A stretch of DNA of 64,000 nt from Streptomyces flavotricini (GTDB taxonomy: Bacteria; Actinomycetota; Actinomycetes; Streptomycetales; Streptomycetaceae), in NCBI RefSeq assembly GCF_020639365.1, contig NZ_JAINUL010000001.1, positions 6,943,130 to 7,007,129 of the forward strand, in the 5' to 3' direction. The translations under genes were made by a program, and so were the position numbers. The notes beneath the pieces were generated by a model. That model worked only from the letters and a program-made list of their open reading frames with translations. It was not told the DNA's origin and ran no database searches. Shown piece after piece: positions 23,630 to 33,979 of this stretch (position 1 is its first letter; every line of letters begins with the position of its first letter).

Positions 23630-23826
23630 TGATGTACGGTTCAGTGGAGGCTGACCAGGACTTTTCGTCCGTTCTCGCTGACTGGAGCGGTCATGGCCGC
23701 TAGTCTCCGATCAGAGTGACGAGCAGCGAACGAGTTCCACCGCTGTTCGGGCATTCGCCTGGTGTGGTGCCCTGGGGCTCCCCACTGGTCCGTATCCGAC
23801 AGTTCGACATCCGAGGTGACGTAGGC

Positions 23827-24150
23827 GTGGCTCTTCCGCCCCTTACCCCTGAACAGCGCGCAGCCGCGCTCGAAAAGGCCGCCGCGGCTCGCCGGGAGCG
23901 GGCCGAGGTGAAGAATCGACTCAAGCACTCCGGCGCCTCGCTCCAAGAGGTCATCAAGACGGGCCAGGAGAACGACGTCATCGGCAAGATGAAGGTCTCC
24001 GCCCTGCTGGAGTCCCTGCCTGGCGTGGGCAAGGTCCGCGCCAAGCAGATCATGGAGCGCCTCGGCATCTCCGAGTCCCGGCGTGTCCGAGGTCTCGGTT
24101 CCAACCAGATCGCGTCTCTGGAGCGTGAGTTCGGCACTCCTGCCGGCTGA
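23827..24150 (+). CDS. mihF: Actinobacterial integration host factor (sIHF/MihF)
   Basis: A 107-residue nucleoid-associated protein that binds and bends DNA and affects supercoiling, differentiation and secondary metabolism. The sequence from ALPPLTPEQRAAALEKAAAA to the C-terminal EREFG closely matches the Streptomyces protein. The helix-two-turns-helix DNA-binding region is LPGVGKVRAKQIMERLGISE with the following SRRVRGLGSNQ. I start at GTG 23827, which gives the known protein length; longer in-frame starts upstream lie in the leader. It is followed by gmk, as in other actinobacteria. Confidence 0.96.
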   Translation: MALPPLTPEQRAAALEKAAAARRERAEVKNRLKHSGASLQEVIKTGQENDVIGKMKVSALLESLPGVGKVRAKQIMERLGISESRRVRGLGSNQIASLEREFGTPAG

Positions 24151-24211
24151 CGCGTTGCCTGAAGTTCGCCCGGCGTTCTCAGGCAGTCCCGAGAACCTGG
24201 ATAATCGCTCT

Positions 24212-24775
24212 ATGGCAGCAGAGGTTCGTCCGCGGCTGACCGTGCTCTCCGGCCCCTCGGGGGTCGGCAAGAGCACGGTCGTCGCGCATATGCGCAAGGT
24301 CCACCCCGAGGTATGGCTCTCGGTGTCGGCCACCACCCGCAAGCCGCGGCCCGGTGAGCGACACGGAGTCCATTACTTCTTCGTCAACGACGACGAGTTC
24401 GACAAGCTGATCGCCAACGGCGAGCTGCTGGAGTGGGCCGAATTCGCGGGCAACCGCTACGGCACACCGCGCGGCGCGGTGGTGGAACGCCTGGAGAGCG
24501 GAGAACCCGTTCTCCTGGAGATCGACCTCCAGGGCGCGCGACTCGTCCGCGAGTCCATGTCCGACGCCCAGCTCGTCTTCCTCGCACCGCCGAGCTGGGA
24601 CGAGCTGGTCCGCCGGCTCACCGGCCGCGGCACCGAATCACCGGAGGTCATCCAGCGCAGGCTGGAGTCCGCCAAGGTCGAACTGGCTGCCGAGTCCGAG
24701 TTCGACACCACCCTGGTCAACACCTCCGTCGAGGACGTGGCGCGCGAGCTGCTAGCCTTGATGGAAGTTGTCTGA
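24212..24775 (+). CDS. gmk: Guanylate kinase
   Basis: A 187-residue enzyme that phosphorylates GMP to GDP. Walker A is SGPSGVGKST, TTRKPRPGERHGVHYFFV is the GMP-binding segment, and EIDLQGARLVRE the core strand. ATG 24212 has no clear ribosome site; a GATAAT hexamer at 24200-24205 ends 6 bases before the ATG. A leaderless or near-leaderless transcript is therefore possible, in addition to read-through from mihF. Confidence 0.95.
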   Translation: MAAEVRPRLTVLSGPSGVGKSTVVAHMRKVHPEVWLSVSATTRKPRPGERHGVHYFFVNDDEFDKLIANGELLEWAEFAGNRYGTPRGAVVERLESGEPVLLEIDLQGARLVRESMSDAQLVFLAPPSWDELVRRLTGRGTESPEVIQRRLESAKVELAAESEFDTTLVNTSVEDVARELLALMEVV

Positions 24776-24838
24776 TCGTTGATCGATGTTCATTTCGGTC
24801 AATGCTTGATCATTCACCCATTCTTCGGAAGGTAGAGC

Positions 24839-25111
24839 GTGTCCTCTTCCATCACCGCGCCCGAGGGCATCATCAACCCGCCGATCGACGAGCTGCTCGA
24901 GGCCACGGACTCGAAGTACAGCCTCGTGATCTACGCGGCCAAGCGTGCGCGTCAGATCAACGCGTACTACTCGCAGCTCGGTGAGGGCCTGCTCGAGTAC
25001 GTCGGCCCGCTGGTGGACACCCACGTCCACGAGAAGCCGCTTTCGATCGCGCTGCGCGAGATCAACGCGGGTCTGCTGACCTCCGAGGCCATCGAGGCCC
25101 CGGCCCAGTAA
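24839..25111 (+). CDS. rpoZ: RNA polymerase omega subunit
   Basis: A 90-residue accessory RNA polymerase subunit that supports beta' folding. The sequence IINPPIDELLEATDSKYSLVIYAAKRARQIN is the conserved core. The start is GTG 24839 after a GGAAGG ribosome site. It follows gmk by 63 bases and is ended by a perfect 14-bp hairpin. Confidence 0.96.
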   Translation: MSSSITAPEGIINPPIDELLEATDSKYSLVIYAAKRARQINAYYSQLGEGLLEYVGPLVDTHVHEKPLSIALREINAGLLTSEAIEAPAQ

Positions 25112-25132
25112 GGCACCGAGAATCCTTTCAGC

Positions 25133-25163
25133 ACAGGCCCGGCAGAACATCTGCCGGGCCTGT
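25133..25163 (+). terminator. Terminator after rpoZ
   Basis: ACAGGCCCGGCAGA-ACA-TCTGCCGGGCCTGT is a perfect 14-bp stem with a 3-base loop, 21 bases after the rpoZ stop. It is one of the clearest terminators in the window. Confidence 0.85.
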
Positions 25164-25204
25164 GGTGTGTCATAGACACGTACGACGGTCAGCGATAGGG
25201 GCGT

Positions 25205-26422
25205 GTGGTGGGTAAGCCGAAGATCGTGCTCGGAGTCAGCGGCGGCATCGCCGCGTACAAGGCGTGCGAGCTGCTGCGCCGGCTCACCGAGTCCGGGCAC
25301 GAGGTGCGGGTCGTCCCCACGGCGGCTTCCTTGAACTTCGTGGGCGAGGCCACCTGGGCCGCGCTCTCCGGGAACCCGGCCGGCACGCAGGTGTGGGAGA
25401 CCGTCCACGAGGTCCCGCACGTCCGCATCGGGCAGAACGCCGACCTCGTCGTCGTCGCCCCCGCCACCGCCGACATGCTCGCCAAGGCCGCTCACGGCCT
25501 CGCCGACGACCTGCTCACCAACACGCTGCTCACCGCGCGCTGCCCGGTGGTGTTCGCCCCCGCCATGCACACCGAGATGTGGGAGCACCCCGCCACCCGG
25601 GAGAACGTGGCCACGCTGCGCCGCCGCGGGGCCGTCGTCATCGAGCCCGCCGTCGGCCGGCTCACCGGCAAGGACACCGGCAAGGGGCGGCTGCCCGACC
25701 CCGAGGAGATCTTCGAGGTGTGCCGGAGGGTCCTGGCGCGCGGGGCGGCCGAGCCCGACCTGGCCGGCCGGCACGTGGTGATCAGCGCGGGAGGCACGCG
25801 GGAGCCGCTCGACCCGGTCCGCTTCCTCGGCAACCGCTCCTCCGGAAAGCAGGGCTACGCGCTGGCCCGCACGGCCGTCGCCCGCGGGGCCCGGGTCACC
25901 CTCGTGGCGGCCAACACCGCGCTGGCCGACCCGGCCGGGGTGGACGTCGTCCGGGTCGGGACGGCCGTACAGCTGCGCGAGGCCGTGCTCAAGGCGGCAG
26001 CGGACGCCGACGCCGTGGTGATGGCCGCGGCCGTGGCCGACTTCCGGCCGGCCGAGTACGTGACCGGCAAGATCAAGAAGAAGGACGGGCAGGATCCGGC
26101 CCCCGTGGCGCTCGTCCGCAACCCCGACGTCCTCGCGGAGATCTCGGCCGACCGGGCCCGGGAAGGCCAGGTCGTGGTCGGTTTCGCCGCCGAAACGGAC
26201 GACGTGCTCGCGAACGGGCGGGCCAAATTGCTCCGCAAGGGGTGTGATCTTCTCGTCGTGAACGAGGTGGGCGAAGCCAAGACCTTCGGTTCCGAGGAGA
26301 ACGAAGCCGTCATCCTGGCCTCCGACGGGACGGAAACTCCGGTTCCCTACGGTCCGAAGGAAGCGCTGGCCGAGGTGATCTGGGACCGGATCGCCGGGCG
26401 ACTCGCCCCCCGACGCGCCTGA
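25205..26422 (+). CDS. coaBC: Bifunctional phosphopantothenoylcysteine decarboxylase / phosphopantothenate-cysteine ligase
   Basis: A 405-residue fusion enzyme of coenzyme A synthesis. The N-terminal CoaC flavin domain (about 1-185) has GVSGGIAAYKACELLRRL and PAMHTEMWEHPATREN. The C-terminal CoaB domain (about 190-405) has ISAGGTREPLDPVRFLGNRSSGKQG and the KIKKKDG loop. CoaB joins cysteine to phosphopantothenate and CoaC decarboxylates the product. Two GTG codons at 25205 and 25208 are possible starts. It follows the rpoZ terminator and so has its own promoter. Confidence 0.95.
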   Translation: MVGKPKIVLGVSGGIAAYKACELLRRLTESGHEVRVVPTAASLNFVGEATWAALSGNPAGTQVWETVHEVPHVRIGQNADLVVVAPATADMLAKAAHGLADDLLTNTLLTARCPVVFAPAMHTEMWEHPATRENVATLRRRGAVVIEPAVGRLTGKDTGKGRLPDPEEIFEVCRRVLARGAAEPDLAGRHVVISAGGTREPLDPVRFLGNRSSGKQGYALARTAVARGARVTLVAANTALADPAGVDVVRVGTAVQLREAVLKAAADADAVVMAAAVADFRPAEYVTGKIKKKDGQDPAPVALVRNPDVLAEISADRAREGQVVVGFAAETDDVLANGRAKLLRKGCDLLVVNEVGEAKTFGSEENEAVILASDGTETPVPYGPKEALAEVIWDRIAGRLAPRRA

Positions 26423-26619
26423 GTGACGGCTCTTCTCGTAGCGGATTCCATGAGCCAGAATGGAGTGCCGCAGGTCACATGGCTCCCATTGGGCGAGACA
26501 GGTGGTCCGGCAAACGGTGGCGACCGATAAACTGCACACTCGGAACGTGATCGGGCGCAGCCCCCGGTGTGGTTCCGCCAAATGATCAGCCAGCAGCCGC
26601 TGCAACCCCAGGGAGCGTT

Positions 26620-27828
<1,209 letters not shown>

Positions 27829-27854
27829 GACCCCCGCGTACCGCGCGTACGCAG

Positions 27855-27890
27855 CCGTACGGCCCCGGACCCCGGTCCGGGGCCGTACGG
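27855..27890 (+). terminator. Perfect 36-base palindrome after metK
   Basis: CCGTACGGCCCCGGACC pairs with GGTCCGGGGCCGTACGG over 17 bp with only two bases between the arms. It starts 26 bases after the metK stop and is the likely terminator. From here to the priA start at about 28147 the sequence is GC-rich with short hairpins and no gene. Confidence 0.8.
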
Positions 27891-28146
27891 CGTTGGCGCC
27901 CCCCGCGCCCCCGCCCCGCGCCCGCCCGCTGGCGTGGCGGTGCCCTCCCGGGGCGAGGGGCGACGGCTCCATCCGGAGCCGGGCTCAGGTCCGGCCGTGA
28001 AGGACGGCAGCGTCCGCCGCCGCCCGCCCTGATCCCGGGAGGGCCCGGAACACGGCCGCGGCCCGCGGGGCCGCCGCCGCACGGGGGAGCGCCCCGGACC
28101 CGCGCACCGGCTCCCGCTGTCGGTGCCGTTTGGTAAGAATGCAGCT

Positions 28147-30270
28147 GTGAGCAGCGAGAACGAATCCGAGCCGACGGGCGCCGCCGGCGCCCCGCCGGAG
28201 CAGCTCGCGCTGATGCGGGAGATGGTCGCCGAGGCGAAGGCCAAGGCCCCCAAGGCCAAGCCGCGCACCTGGCGCGGAGCCGCCGTCGCCGAGGAGCTCC
28301 CCGTGGCCCGCGTCCTCGTCAACAAGGGCGTGCTCCATCTCGACCGGCTCTTCGACTACGCCGTCCCCGCCGAACTCTCCGAGGCCGCACGGCCCGGCGT
28401 CCGCGTCCGGGTCCGCTTCGGGGCGGGCGGCCACCGCGTGCACGGCGGACGCCGCGAGGGCGGCGGCCTCATCGACGGGTTCATCGTCGAGCGGCGCGCC
28501 GAGTCCGACTACCACGGAGCCCTCGCCGCCCTCGCCCAGGTGGTCTCGCCCGAGGTCGTGCTCACCCCCGGCATGCTGTCCCTGGCCCGGGCCGTCGCCG
28601 ACCGGTACGCCGGCAGCCTGGCCGACGTACTCCAGCTCGCCCTGCCCGCGCGCAGCGCCCGCGCCGAGGCCAAGCCCTCGCCCGAGCCCCTGCCCCCGCC
28701 CCCCGCACCCGAACCGGGCGGCTGGGCGCGGTACGGCGCCGGCCCCGCCTTCCTGCGGGCGCTGGCCACCGGCGGTGCGCCGCGCGCCGTCTGGACCGCC
28801 CTGCCCGGACCGGGCTGGGCCGACGAGCTGGCCCGGGCCATGGCCGCCACCCTCGCCTCCGGCCGCGGAGCCCTCGCCGTCCTGCCCGACGGACGCACCG
28901 CGGCCCGGGTGGACGCGGCGCTCACCGCCCTGCTCGGCGAGGGCCGGCACGCACTGCTGACCGCCGAATCCGGACCCGAGAAGCGCTACCGCCAGTGGCT
29001 CGCCGTGCACCGGGGCTCGGTCCGCGCCGTCATCGGCACCCGGGCCGCGATGTTCGCGCCCGTACGGGACCTGGGGCTGGTCGCCATCTGGGACGACGGC
29101 GACTCCAGCCACAGCGACGACCACGCGCCGTTCCCGCACGTACGGGAGGTGCTGGAGCTGCGCGCCGTCGGCGACGGCTGCGGATTCCTGGCCGGGAGCA
29201 CCAGCTGCACGGTGGAGGCCGCCCAGCTGGTCGAGACGGGCTGGGCGCGGCCGCTCGTCGCCGACCGCGAGACGGTACGGGCCTGCGCGCCCCGGATCCG
29301 GACCGTGGGCGACGAACTCCTGGCCCGGGACGAGGCGGCCCGCGCCGCCCGGCTGCCGAGCCTGGCCTGGGAGACCGTACGGGAGGGACTGAAGTCGGGG
29401 CCGGTCCTCGTCCAGGTGCCGCGGCGGGGCTACGCCCCCCGGCTGGCGTGCGAGCGGTGCCGCGCTCCTGCCCGCTGCAAGGTCTGCGCGGGACCGCTGG
29501 AGGCCCCCGACGCACGGGACCTGCACTGCGGCTGGTGCGGCCGGCAGGAGAGCGCCTGGCACTGCGAGGAGTGCGGGTCCTTCCGGCTGCGCGCCCAGGT
29601 GGTGGGGGCCCGGCGGACGGCCGAGGAGCTGGGGCGGGCCTTCCCGGCCGTGCCCGTACGGACATCGGGGCGCGACCACATCCTGGATGAGGTGCCGGAC
29701 CGGCCCGCGCTGGTGGTGTGCACCCCGGGGGCCGAGCCGGTCGCGGCGGGCGCCGGGTACGCGGCGGCGCTGCTGCTGGACGGCTGGGCGATGCTGACCC
29801 GGCCCGATCTGCGGGCCGGGGAGGACGCGCTGCGCCGGTGGATCGCGGCCGCTTCGCTGGTACGGGGTGAGGGGCAGGTCGTGGTGGTCGCGGAGCCGAC
29901 GCTGCGGCCGGTCCAGGCCCTCGTACGGTGGGACCCGGTGGGCCATGCCGTACGGGAGCTCGCGGAGCGTGCCCAGCTCGGGTTCCCGCCGGTGTCCCGG
30001 ATGGCGGCCGTCGCCGGCCGCGGCGAGGCGGTGGAGGCCTTCCTGGCCGGAGCCGGGCTGCCGGCGGACGCGGAGGTGCTCGGTCCGGTCCCGGTGCCGG
30101 GGCGGCGCGGGGAGGCCTCGCCGGGGGAGCGGGCCCTGGTCCGCGTCCCGCCCGGCAGCGGGGCGGCGCTGGCGGCCGCCCTGAAGTCGGCCCAGGCGGC
30201 CCGGCTGGCCCGAGGGGTCCCGGCGGCGGAGGTGGTGCGGGTCCGGATCGACCCGCCGGACATCGGCTAG
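28147..30270 (+). CDS. priA: Probable replication restart protein PriA, actinobacterial form without helicase motifs
   Basis: A protein of about 707 residues aligned with PriA (primosomal N') by its N-terminal DNA-binding domain (VARVLVNKGVLHLDRLFDYAVP) and its C-terminal part. The Walker A GKT and DEXH motifs of true PriA helicases are absent: the corresponding stretches read LPGPGWADELARA and AIWDDGDSSHSDDHAPF. The eight zinc-binding cysteines are kept (CERCRAPARCKVC and LHCGWCG...HCEECG). This is the known actinobacterial state, so helicase activity is unlikely but primosome assembly may remain. GTG 28147 is preferred over an in-frame GTG at 28123; neither has a strong ribosome site. Confidence 0.88.
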   Translation: MSSENESEPTGAAGAPPEQLALMREMVAEAKAKAPKAKPRTWRGAAVAEELPVARVLVNKGVLHLDRLFDYAVPAELSEAARPGVRVRVRFGAGGHRVHGGRREGGGLIDGFIVERRAESDYHGALAALAQVVSPEVVLTPGMLSLARAVADRYAGSLADVLQLALPARSARAEAKPSPEPLPPPPAPEPGGWARYGAGPAFLRALATGGAPRAVWTALPGPGWADELARAMAATLASGRGALAVLPDGRTAARVDAALTALLGEGRHALLTAESGPEKRYRQWLAVHRGSVRAVIGTRAAMFAPVRDLGLVAIWDDGDSSHSDDHAPFPHVREVLELRAVGDGCGFLAGSTSCTVEAAQLVETGWARPLVADRETVRACAPRIRTVGDELLARDEAARAARLPSLAWETVREGLKSGPVLVQVPRRGYAPRLACERCRAPARCKVCAGPLEAPDARDLHCGWCGRQESAWHCEECGSFRLRAQVVGARRTAEELGRAFPAVPVRTSGRDHILDEVPDRPALVVCTPGAEPVAAGAGYAAALLLDGWAMLTRPDLRAGEDALRRWIAAASLVRGEGQVVVVAEPTLRPVQALVRWDPVGHAVRELAERAQLGFPPVSRMAAVAGRGEAVEAFLAGAGLPADAEVLGPVPVPGRRGEASPGERALVRVPPGSGAALAAALKSAQAARLARGVPAAEVVRVRIDPPDIG

Positions 30271-30347
30271 GAAGCGTCCCGGCCCGATCGGCAAAACACC
30301 CCCAGGGCAGGCCCTGGAACCCGGGCCGGGCAGCCGCGCAGCCGAAC

Positions 30348-30390
30348 GCCCCCGGTGGGGGCGGCCACGGGGGCCGTCCCCACCGGGGGC
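30348..30390 (+). terminator. 19-bp hairpin after priA
   Basis: GCCCCCGGTGGGGGCGGCC pairs with GGCCGTCCCCACCGGGGGC with a single G-U pair and a 5-base loop. It lies 78 bases after priA and may also serve the minus-strand gene ending at 30515. Confidence 0.7.
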
Positions 30391-30469
30391 GGGAGTGCGG
30401 ATGCGGCGTCGGGCCGGCCGGCCGTCGGAGAGTCGGCGTCCCGGCGGCCGGCAGCGGATCAGCCGTTGC

Positions 30470-30520
30470 GGATCACCCGGCAGGGATCACCCGGCAAGGA
30501 TCACCCGCGACGGGTCAGCC
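30470..30520. repeat. 14-bp tandem repeat at the 3' end of the HTH gene
   Basis: GGATCACCCGGCAG is followed by GGATCACCCGGCAA, then GGATCACCCGCGAC and a partial fourth copy. The array is flanked by two near-identical copies of CAGCCGTTGCGG (near 30459 and 30516). The right end covers the stop codon of the minus-strand gene, so copy-number changes could alter its C-terminus. Confidence 0.7.
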
Positions 30521-31036
30521 GTTGCGGGGCCCCGGGAAGGCGGCCGCGGAGCGGGACGGGACCGCGGCCTGGGGCTCCTCGCGCAGCGGCTGCGGCGGCA
30601 CCGAGCGGGCCGCCGGGACCGTGGGCAGCGGCCCGAGGGTCCGGGTGGTCGTGCCCTCGGCCAGCGGCTCCGCGGACTCCGCGGCCTGGGCCCGCCGGGC
30701 CCCGTACCGCCGGTGCACGGCCTGCTTGGTGACGCCGAGCGCGGAACCCACCGCGTCCCACGAGAAGCCGAGCGAGCGGTCGAAGTCCACCGCTGCGGTC
30801 ACCAGCGTCTCGACGCTGTCCCGCAGCTCCTGCGCGAGACGGACGGTGGGCGCGGGGGCCCGGCCATAGACGACGAAGCCCGTGGAAGGACCGGAGCGGC
30901 GCGGGCGGTACACGTTGCCGAGCTGGGCGGTGAGCGTACGCAGAGCATCCACCTGCCGGCGAACCCGCTCGATGTCCCGCACCAGGAGATGCAGGCTGGC
31001 CCGTGCTTGGGCGTCGTGGGTGGCGTGGTCGGCCAT
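30515..31036 (-). CDS. Helix-turn-helix protein of unknown target
   Basis: A 173-residue protein with N-terminal helices (LVRDIERVRRQVDALRTLTAQLG), a central helix-turn-helix (FSWDAVGSALGVTKQAVHRRYG, about residues 91-112) and a disordered Pro/Ala/Arg-rich tail. The HTH resembles those of sigma-70 region 4 or small DNA-binding regulators. It lies in the conserved interval between priA and fmt, and ATG 31036 has a GAGAGG ribosome site. Its DNA target is unknown. Divergent transcription from fmt leaves a 308-base region between them. Confidence 0.75.
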   Translation of the reverse strand: MADHATHDAQARASLHLLVRDIERVRRQVDALRTLTAQLGNVYRPRRSGPSTGFVVYGRAPAPTVRLAQELRDSVETLVTAAVDFDRSLGFSWDAVGSALGVTKQAVHRRYGARRAQAAESAEPLAEGTTTRTLGPLPTVPAARSVPPQPLREEPQAAVPSRSAAAFPGPRNG

Positions 31037-31344
31037 GAAGAAGCCTCTCGAACCGGTGCTGAAGAGCGGATCGGGCCGCAGACACCGATCTCATCGCGCG
31101 GCCCGGTTTCGGTCAATCTCTCTTGACCAACGCGCCAAACGGCACTGAAGTCACGCACCGGGGGCGTGTCGGCATATGCGAGAGGCGCGCGTGTGTGCGT
31201 ACGCCCCCTGACGGGGTGTCCGGGCCCACGCGGCAGCCCGGCACGGGCCCCTGGGATGCCCGCCTACCGGGCCGGGCGGCCCCAACGGCGCCGGGAACAT
31301 AGACTGGTGCGCTGCTGACAGCCGAGATAGCGAGGTAGGACCCA
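31037..31344. promoter_or_regulatory. Divergent intergenic region between the HTH gene and fmt
   Basis: These 308 bases carry no gene. A small inverted repeat GGTCAA-N6-TTGACC lies near 31110-31127, close to the HTH-gene side. A TAGACT hexamer at about 31301-31306 is a plausible -10 for fmt. No longer structured element was seen. Confidence 0.4.
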
Positions 31345-32289
31345 GTGAAGCTCGTCTTCGCAGGCACCCCCGAGGTCGCCGTGCCCGCCCTGGACGCCCT
31401 CATCGCCTCCGGGCGGCACGAGGTCGCCGCCGTCGTCACCCGGCCCGACGCACCGGCCGGCCGCGGCCGCCGGCTCGTCGCCAGCCCGGTCGCCGAGCGC
31501 GCTGCGGAGGCCGGCATCGAGATCCTCAAGCCCGCCCGCCCCCGCGACCCGGAGTTCCAGGCCCGGCTGCGCGAGATCGCCCCGGACTGCTGCCCGGTCG
31601 TCGCGTACGGCGCGCTGATCCCCAAGAGCGCCCTGGAGATCCCCCGGCACGGCTGGGTCAACCTGCACTTCTCGCTGCTGCCCGCGTGGCGCGGGGCCGC
31701 CCCCGTCCAGCACTCGATCATGGCGGGCGACCAGGTCACCGGCGCCTCCACGTTCCTCATCGAGGAGGGCCTGGACACCGGGCCCGTCTACGGGCACCTG
31801 ACCGAGGAGATCCGCCCCACCGACACCAGCGGCGACCTGCTGACCCGGCTCGCCTTCGCCGGCTCCGGCCTGCTGGCCGCCACCATGGACGGCATCGAGG
31901 ACGGAACGCTGCGCGCCGTCGGGCAGTCCGCCGACGGCGTCTCGCTCGCCCCCAAGATCACCGTCGAGGACGCCCGCATCGACTGGCGCGCCCCGGCGAT
32001 GCGCGCCGACCGCCTCGTGCGCGGCTGCACGCCCGCACCCGGCGCGTGGACCGTCTTCCGCGGGGAGCGGCTCAAGCTGATCTCCGTCGGCCTGGTCACC
32101 GACCGCACGGACCTGACGCCCGGCGAGCTCGCCGCAGCCAAGAACAACGTGTACGTCGGTACCGGCTCGCACGCCGTGGAGCTGCTCTGGGTGCAGCCCC
32201 AGGGCAAGAAGCCCATGCGCGGCGCGGACTGGGCGCGCGGGGTGCGCATCGCTCCCGGCGAGCGCGTCGGCGCCACCGACGTAGGCTGA
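31345..32289 (+). CDS. fmt: Methionyl-tRNA formyltransferase
   Basis: A 314-residue enzyme that formylates initiator Met-tRNA with 10-formyl-THF. Characteristic blocks are FAGTPEVAVPALDALI, the SLLPAWRGAAPVQHSIMAGD loop with the catalytic His region, and DTGPVYGHL. The C-terminal OB-like tRNA-binding domain covers about residues 205-314. The GTG at 31345 follows AGGTAGGACC. rsmB follows 96 bases later. Confidence 0.95.
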   Translation: MKLVFAGTPEVAVPALDALIASGRHEVAAVVTRPDAPAGRGRRLVASPVAERAAEAGIEILKPARPRDPEFQARLREIAPDCCPVVAYGALIPKSALEIPRHGWVNLHFSLLPAWRGAAPVQHSIMAGDQVTGASTFLIEEGLDTGPVYGHLTEEIRPTDTSGDLLTRLAFAGSGLLAATMDGIEDGTLRAVGQSADGVSLAPKITVEDARIDWRAPAMRADRLVRGCTPAPGAWTVFRGERLKLISVGLVTDRTDLTPGELAAAKNNVYVGTGSHAVELLWVQPQGKKPMRGADWARGVRIAPGERVGATDVG

Positions 32290-32385
32290 TCCGTACCGGC
32301 GGTCCAGCCCCGGCGACCCGGCCGCACCCCGCACACCCGCAAACGCCGTACCTCGTACGACCCGTAAACCCGGAGCACCTTTCAC

Positions 32386-33846
32386 GTGAGCGATCAGTCC
32401 CGTCCCCCGCGCAGCGCCGCAGGCCAGCGGCAGGCCAAGCCGTACCGCCGCCCCAAGAAGGACCCCGTCCGGATGCTGGCCTTCGAGGCGCTGCGGGCGG
32501 TGGACGAGCGCGACGCCTACGCGAACCTCGTCCTGCCCCCGCTGCTGCGCAAGGCCCGCCAGACGGAGGGCTTCGAGGCGCGGGACGCGGCGCTGGCCAC
32601 CGAGCTCGTGTACGGGACGCTGCGCCGGCAGGGCACGTACGACGCGGTCATCAAGGCCTGCATCGACCGGCCGCTGCGGGAGGTGGACCCGCCGGTGCTG
32701 GACGTGCTCTCGCTCGGCGCCCACCAGCTGCTGGGGACCCGGATCCCCACGCACGCGGCGGTCTCGGCCAGCGTGGAACTGGCCCGGGTGGTGCTCGGGG
32801 ACGGGCGCGCCAAGTTCGTGAACGCCGTGCTGCGCAAGATCGCCGCGCACGACCTGGACGGCTGGCTGGAGATCGTCGCCCCGCCGTACGAGGAGGACGC
32901 CGAGGAACACCTGGCGGTGTACCACTCGCACCCGAGGTGGGTCGTCAGTGCCCTGTGGGACGCCCTCGGCGGCGGCCGGGCCGGCATCGAGGACCTCCTC
33001 GAAGCAGACAACGAGCGGCCCGAGGTCACGCTGGTGGCGCGGCCCGGACGGTCCACGACGGATGAGCTGGTGGAGGCGGTCGGCGAGGACTCGGCGCTGC
33101 CGGGGCGTTGGTCGCCGTACGCCGTCCGGATGGCCGAGGGCGGCGAGCCGGGCGCGCTGGAAGCGGTGCGCGACGGACGCGCGGGCGTCCAGGACGAGGG
33201 CAGCCAGCTGGTGGCGATGGCCCTCGCGGCCGCACCCGTCGAGGGCCGCGACGAGCGCTGGCTGGACGGGTGCGCGGGACCCGGCGGAAAGGCGGCCCTG
33301 CTGGGCGCCCTGGCGGCGCAGCGCGGGGCGTTCCTGCTGGCCTCCGAGAAGCAGCCGCACCGGGCGCGGCTCGTGGAGCGAGCCCTGGCCGGCAACCCGG
33401 GCCCGTACCAGGTCATCGCGGCCGACGGCACCCGGCCGCCGTGGCGGCCGGGCTCCTTCGACCGGGTCCTGATGGACGTCCCCTGCTCCGGGCTGGGCGC
33501 GCTGCGCCGCCGCCCGGAGGCCAGGTGGCGCCGCCGCCCGGAGGACCTGGAGGGCTTCGCCCCGCTCCAGCGCGCACTGCTGCGGGAGGCCCTGTCGGCG
33601 GTCCGGGTGGGCGGGGTCGTGGGCTACGCGACGTGCTCGCCGCACCTGGCCGAGACCCGGGTCGTCGTGGACGACGTCCTGCGCGGCCGCGGCGCGGGCG
33701 CCTCGCCGGTGGACGCAGAACTGATCGACGCCAGGCCGTACATGGCGGGTGTCCCGGCCCTGGGCGACGGCCCGGACGTACAGCTGTGGCCGCACCTGCA
33801 CGGGACGGACGCGATGTACCTGGCGCTGATCCGGCGCACGGGGTAG
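32386..33846 (+). CDS. rsmB: 16S rRNA (cytosine-5) methyltransferase RsmB/Fmu
   Basis: A 486-residue enzyme expected to make m5C967 in 16S rRNA. Residues 25-160 form a NusB-like RNA-binding domain. The methyltransferase has the SAM-binding DGCAGPGGKAALLGAL at about 294, the active-site DVPCSGLGALRRRPEARWRR (Cys about 367) and the second cysteine in GYATCSPH. Start GTG 32386. The fmt-rsmB pair is conserved. The next gene is more than 1.3 kb away. Confidence 0.94.
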   Translation: MSDQSRPPRSAAGQRQAKPYRRPKKDPVRMLAFEALRAVDERDAYANLVLPPLLRKARQTEGFEARDAALATELVYGTLRRQGTYDAVIKACIDRPLREVDPPVLDVLSLGAHQLLGTRIPTHAAVSASVELARVVLGDGRAKFVNAVLRKIAAHDLDGWLEIVAPPYEEDAEEHLAVYHSHPRWVVSALWDALGGGRAGIEDLLEADNERPEVTLVARPGRSTTDELVEAVGEDSALPGRWSPYAVRMAEGGEPGALEAVRDGRAGVQDEGSQLVAMALAAAPVEGRDERWLDGCAGPGGKAALLGALAAQRGAFLLASEKQPHRARLVERALAGNPGPYQVIAADGTRPPWRPGSFDRVLMDVPCSGLGALRRRPEARWRRRPEDLEGFAPLQRALLREALSAVRVGGVVGYATCSPHLAETRVVVDDVLRGRGAGASPVDAELIDARPYMAGVPALGDGPDVQLWPHLHGTDAMYLALIRRTG

Positions 33847-33979
33847 CGGGGCGCGCTTCGGGGGCCGGTGCGCCGGTACTCGGCGGGTCACGGAGGCTGG
33901 TGGGTCACCGCCACCGGCGGTGTGGTTGCGGGGTCGGGCGGGCCGGGGCGGGGGCTTCGGGGGCGGGACTCATGGGCTC

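Noticed and set aside
26423..26619. Possible SAM riboswitch upstream of metK
   Set aside because: No recognisable conserved SAM-riboswitch core or pairing could be traced. A promoter region is all that can be supported.
30395..31126. Plus-strand frame overlapping the HTH gene
   Set aside because: The minus-strand frame has a helix-turn-helix, a start with a ribosome site and a sensible length. The plus frame is Gly/Arg-rich noise.
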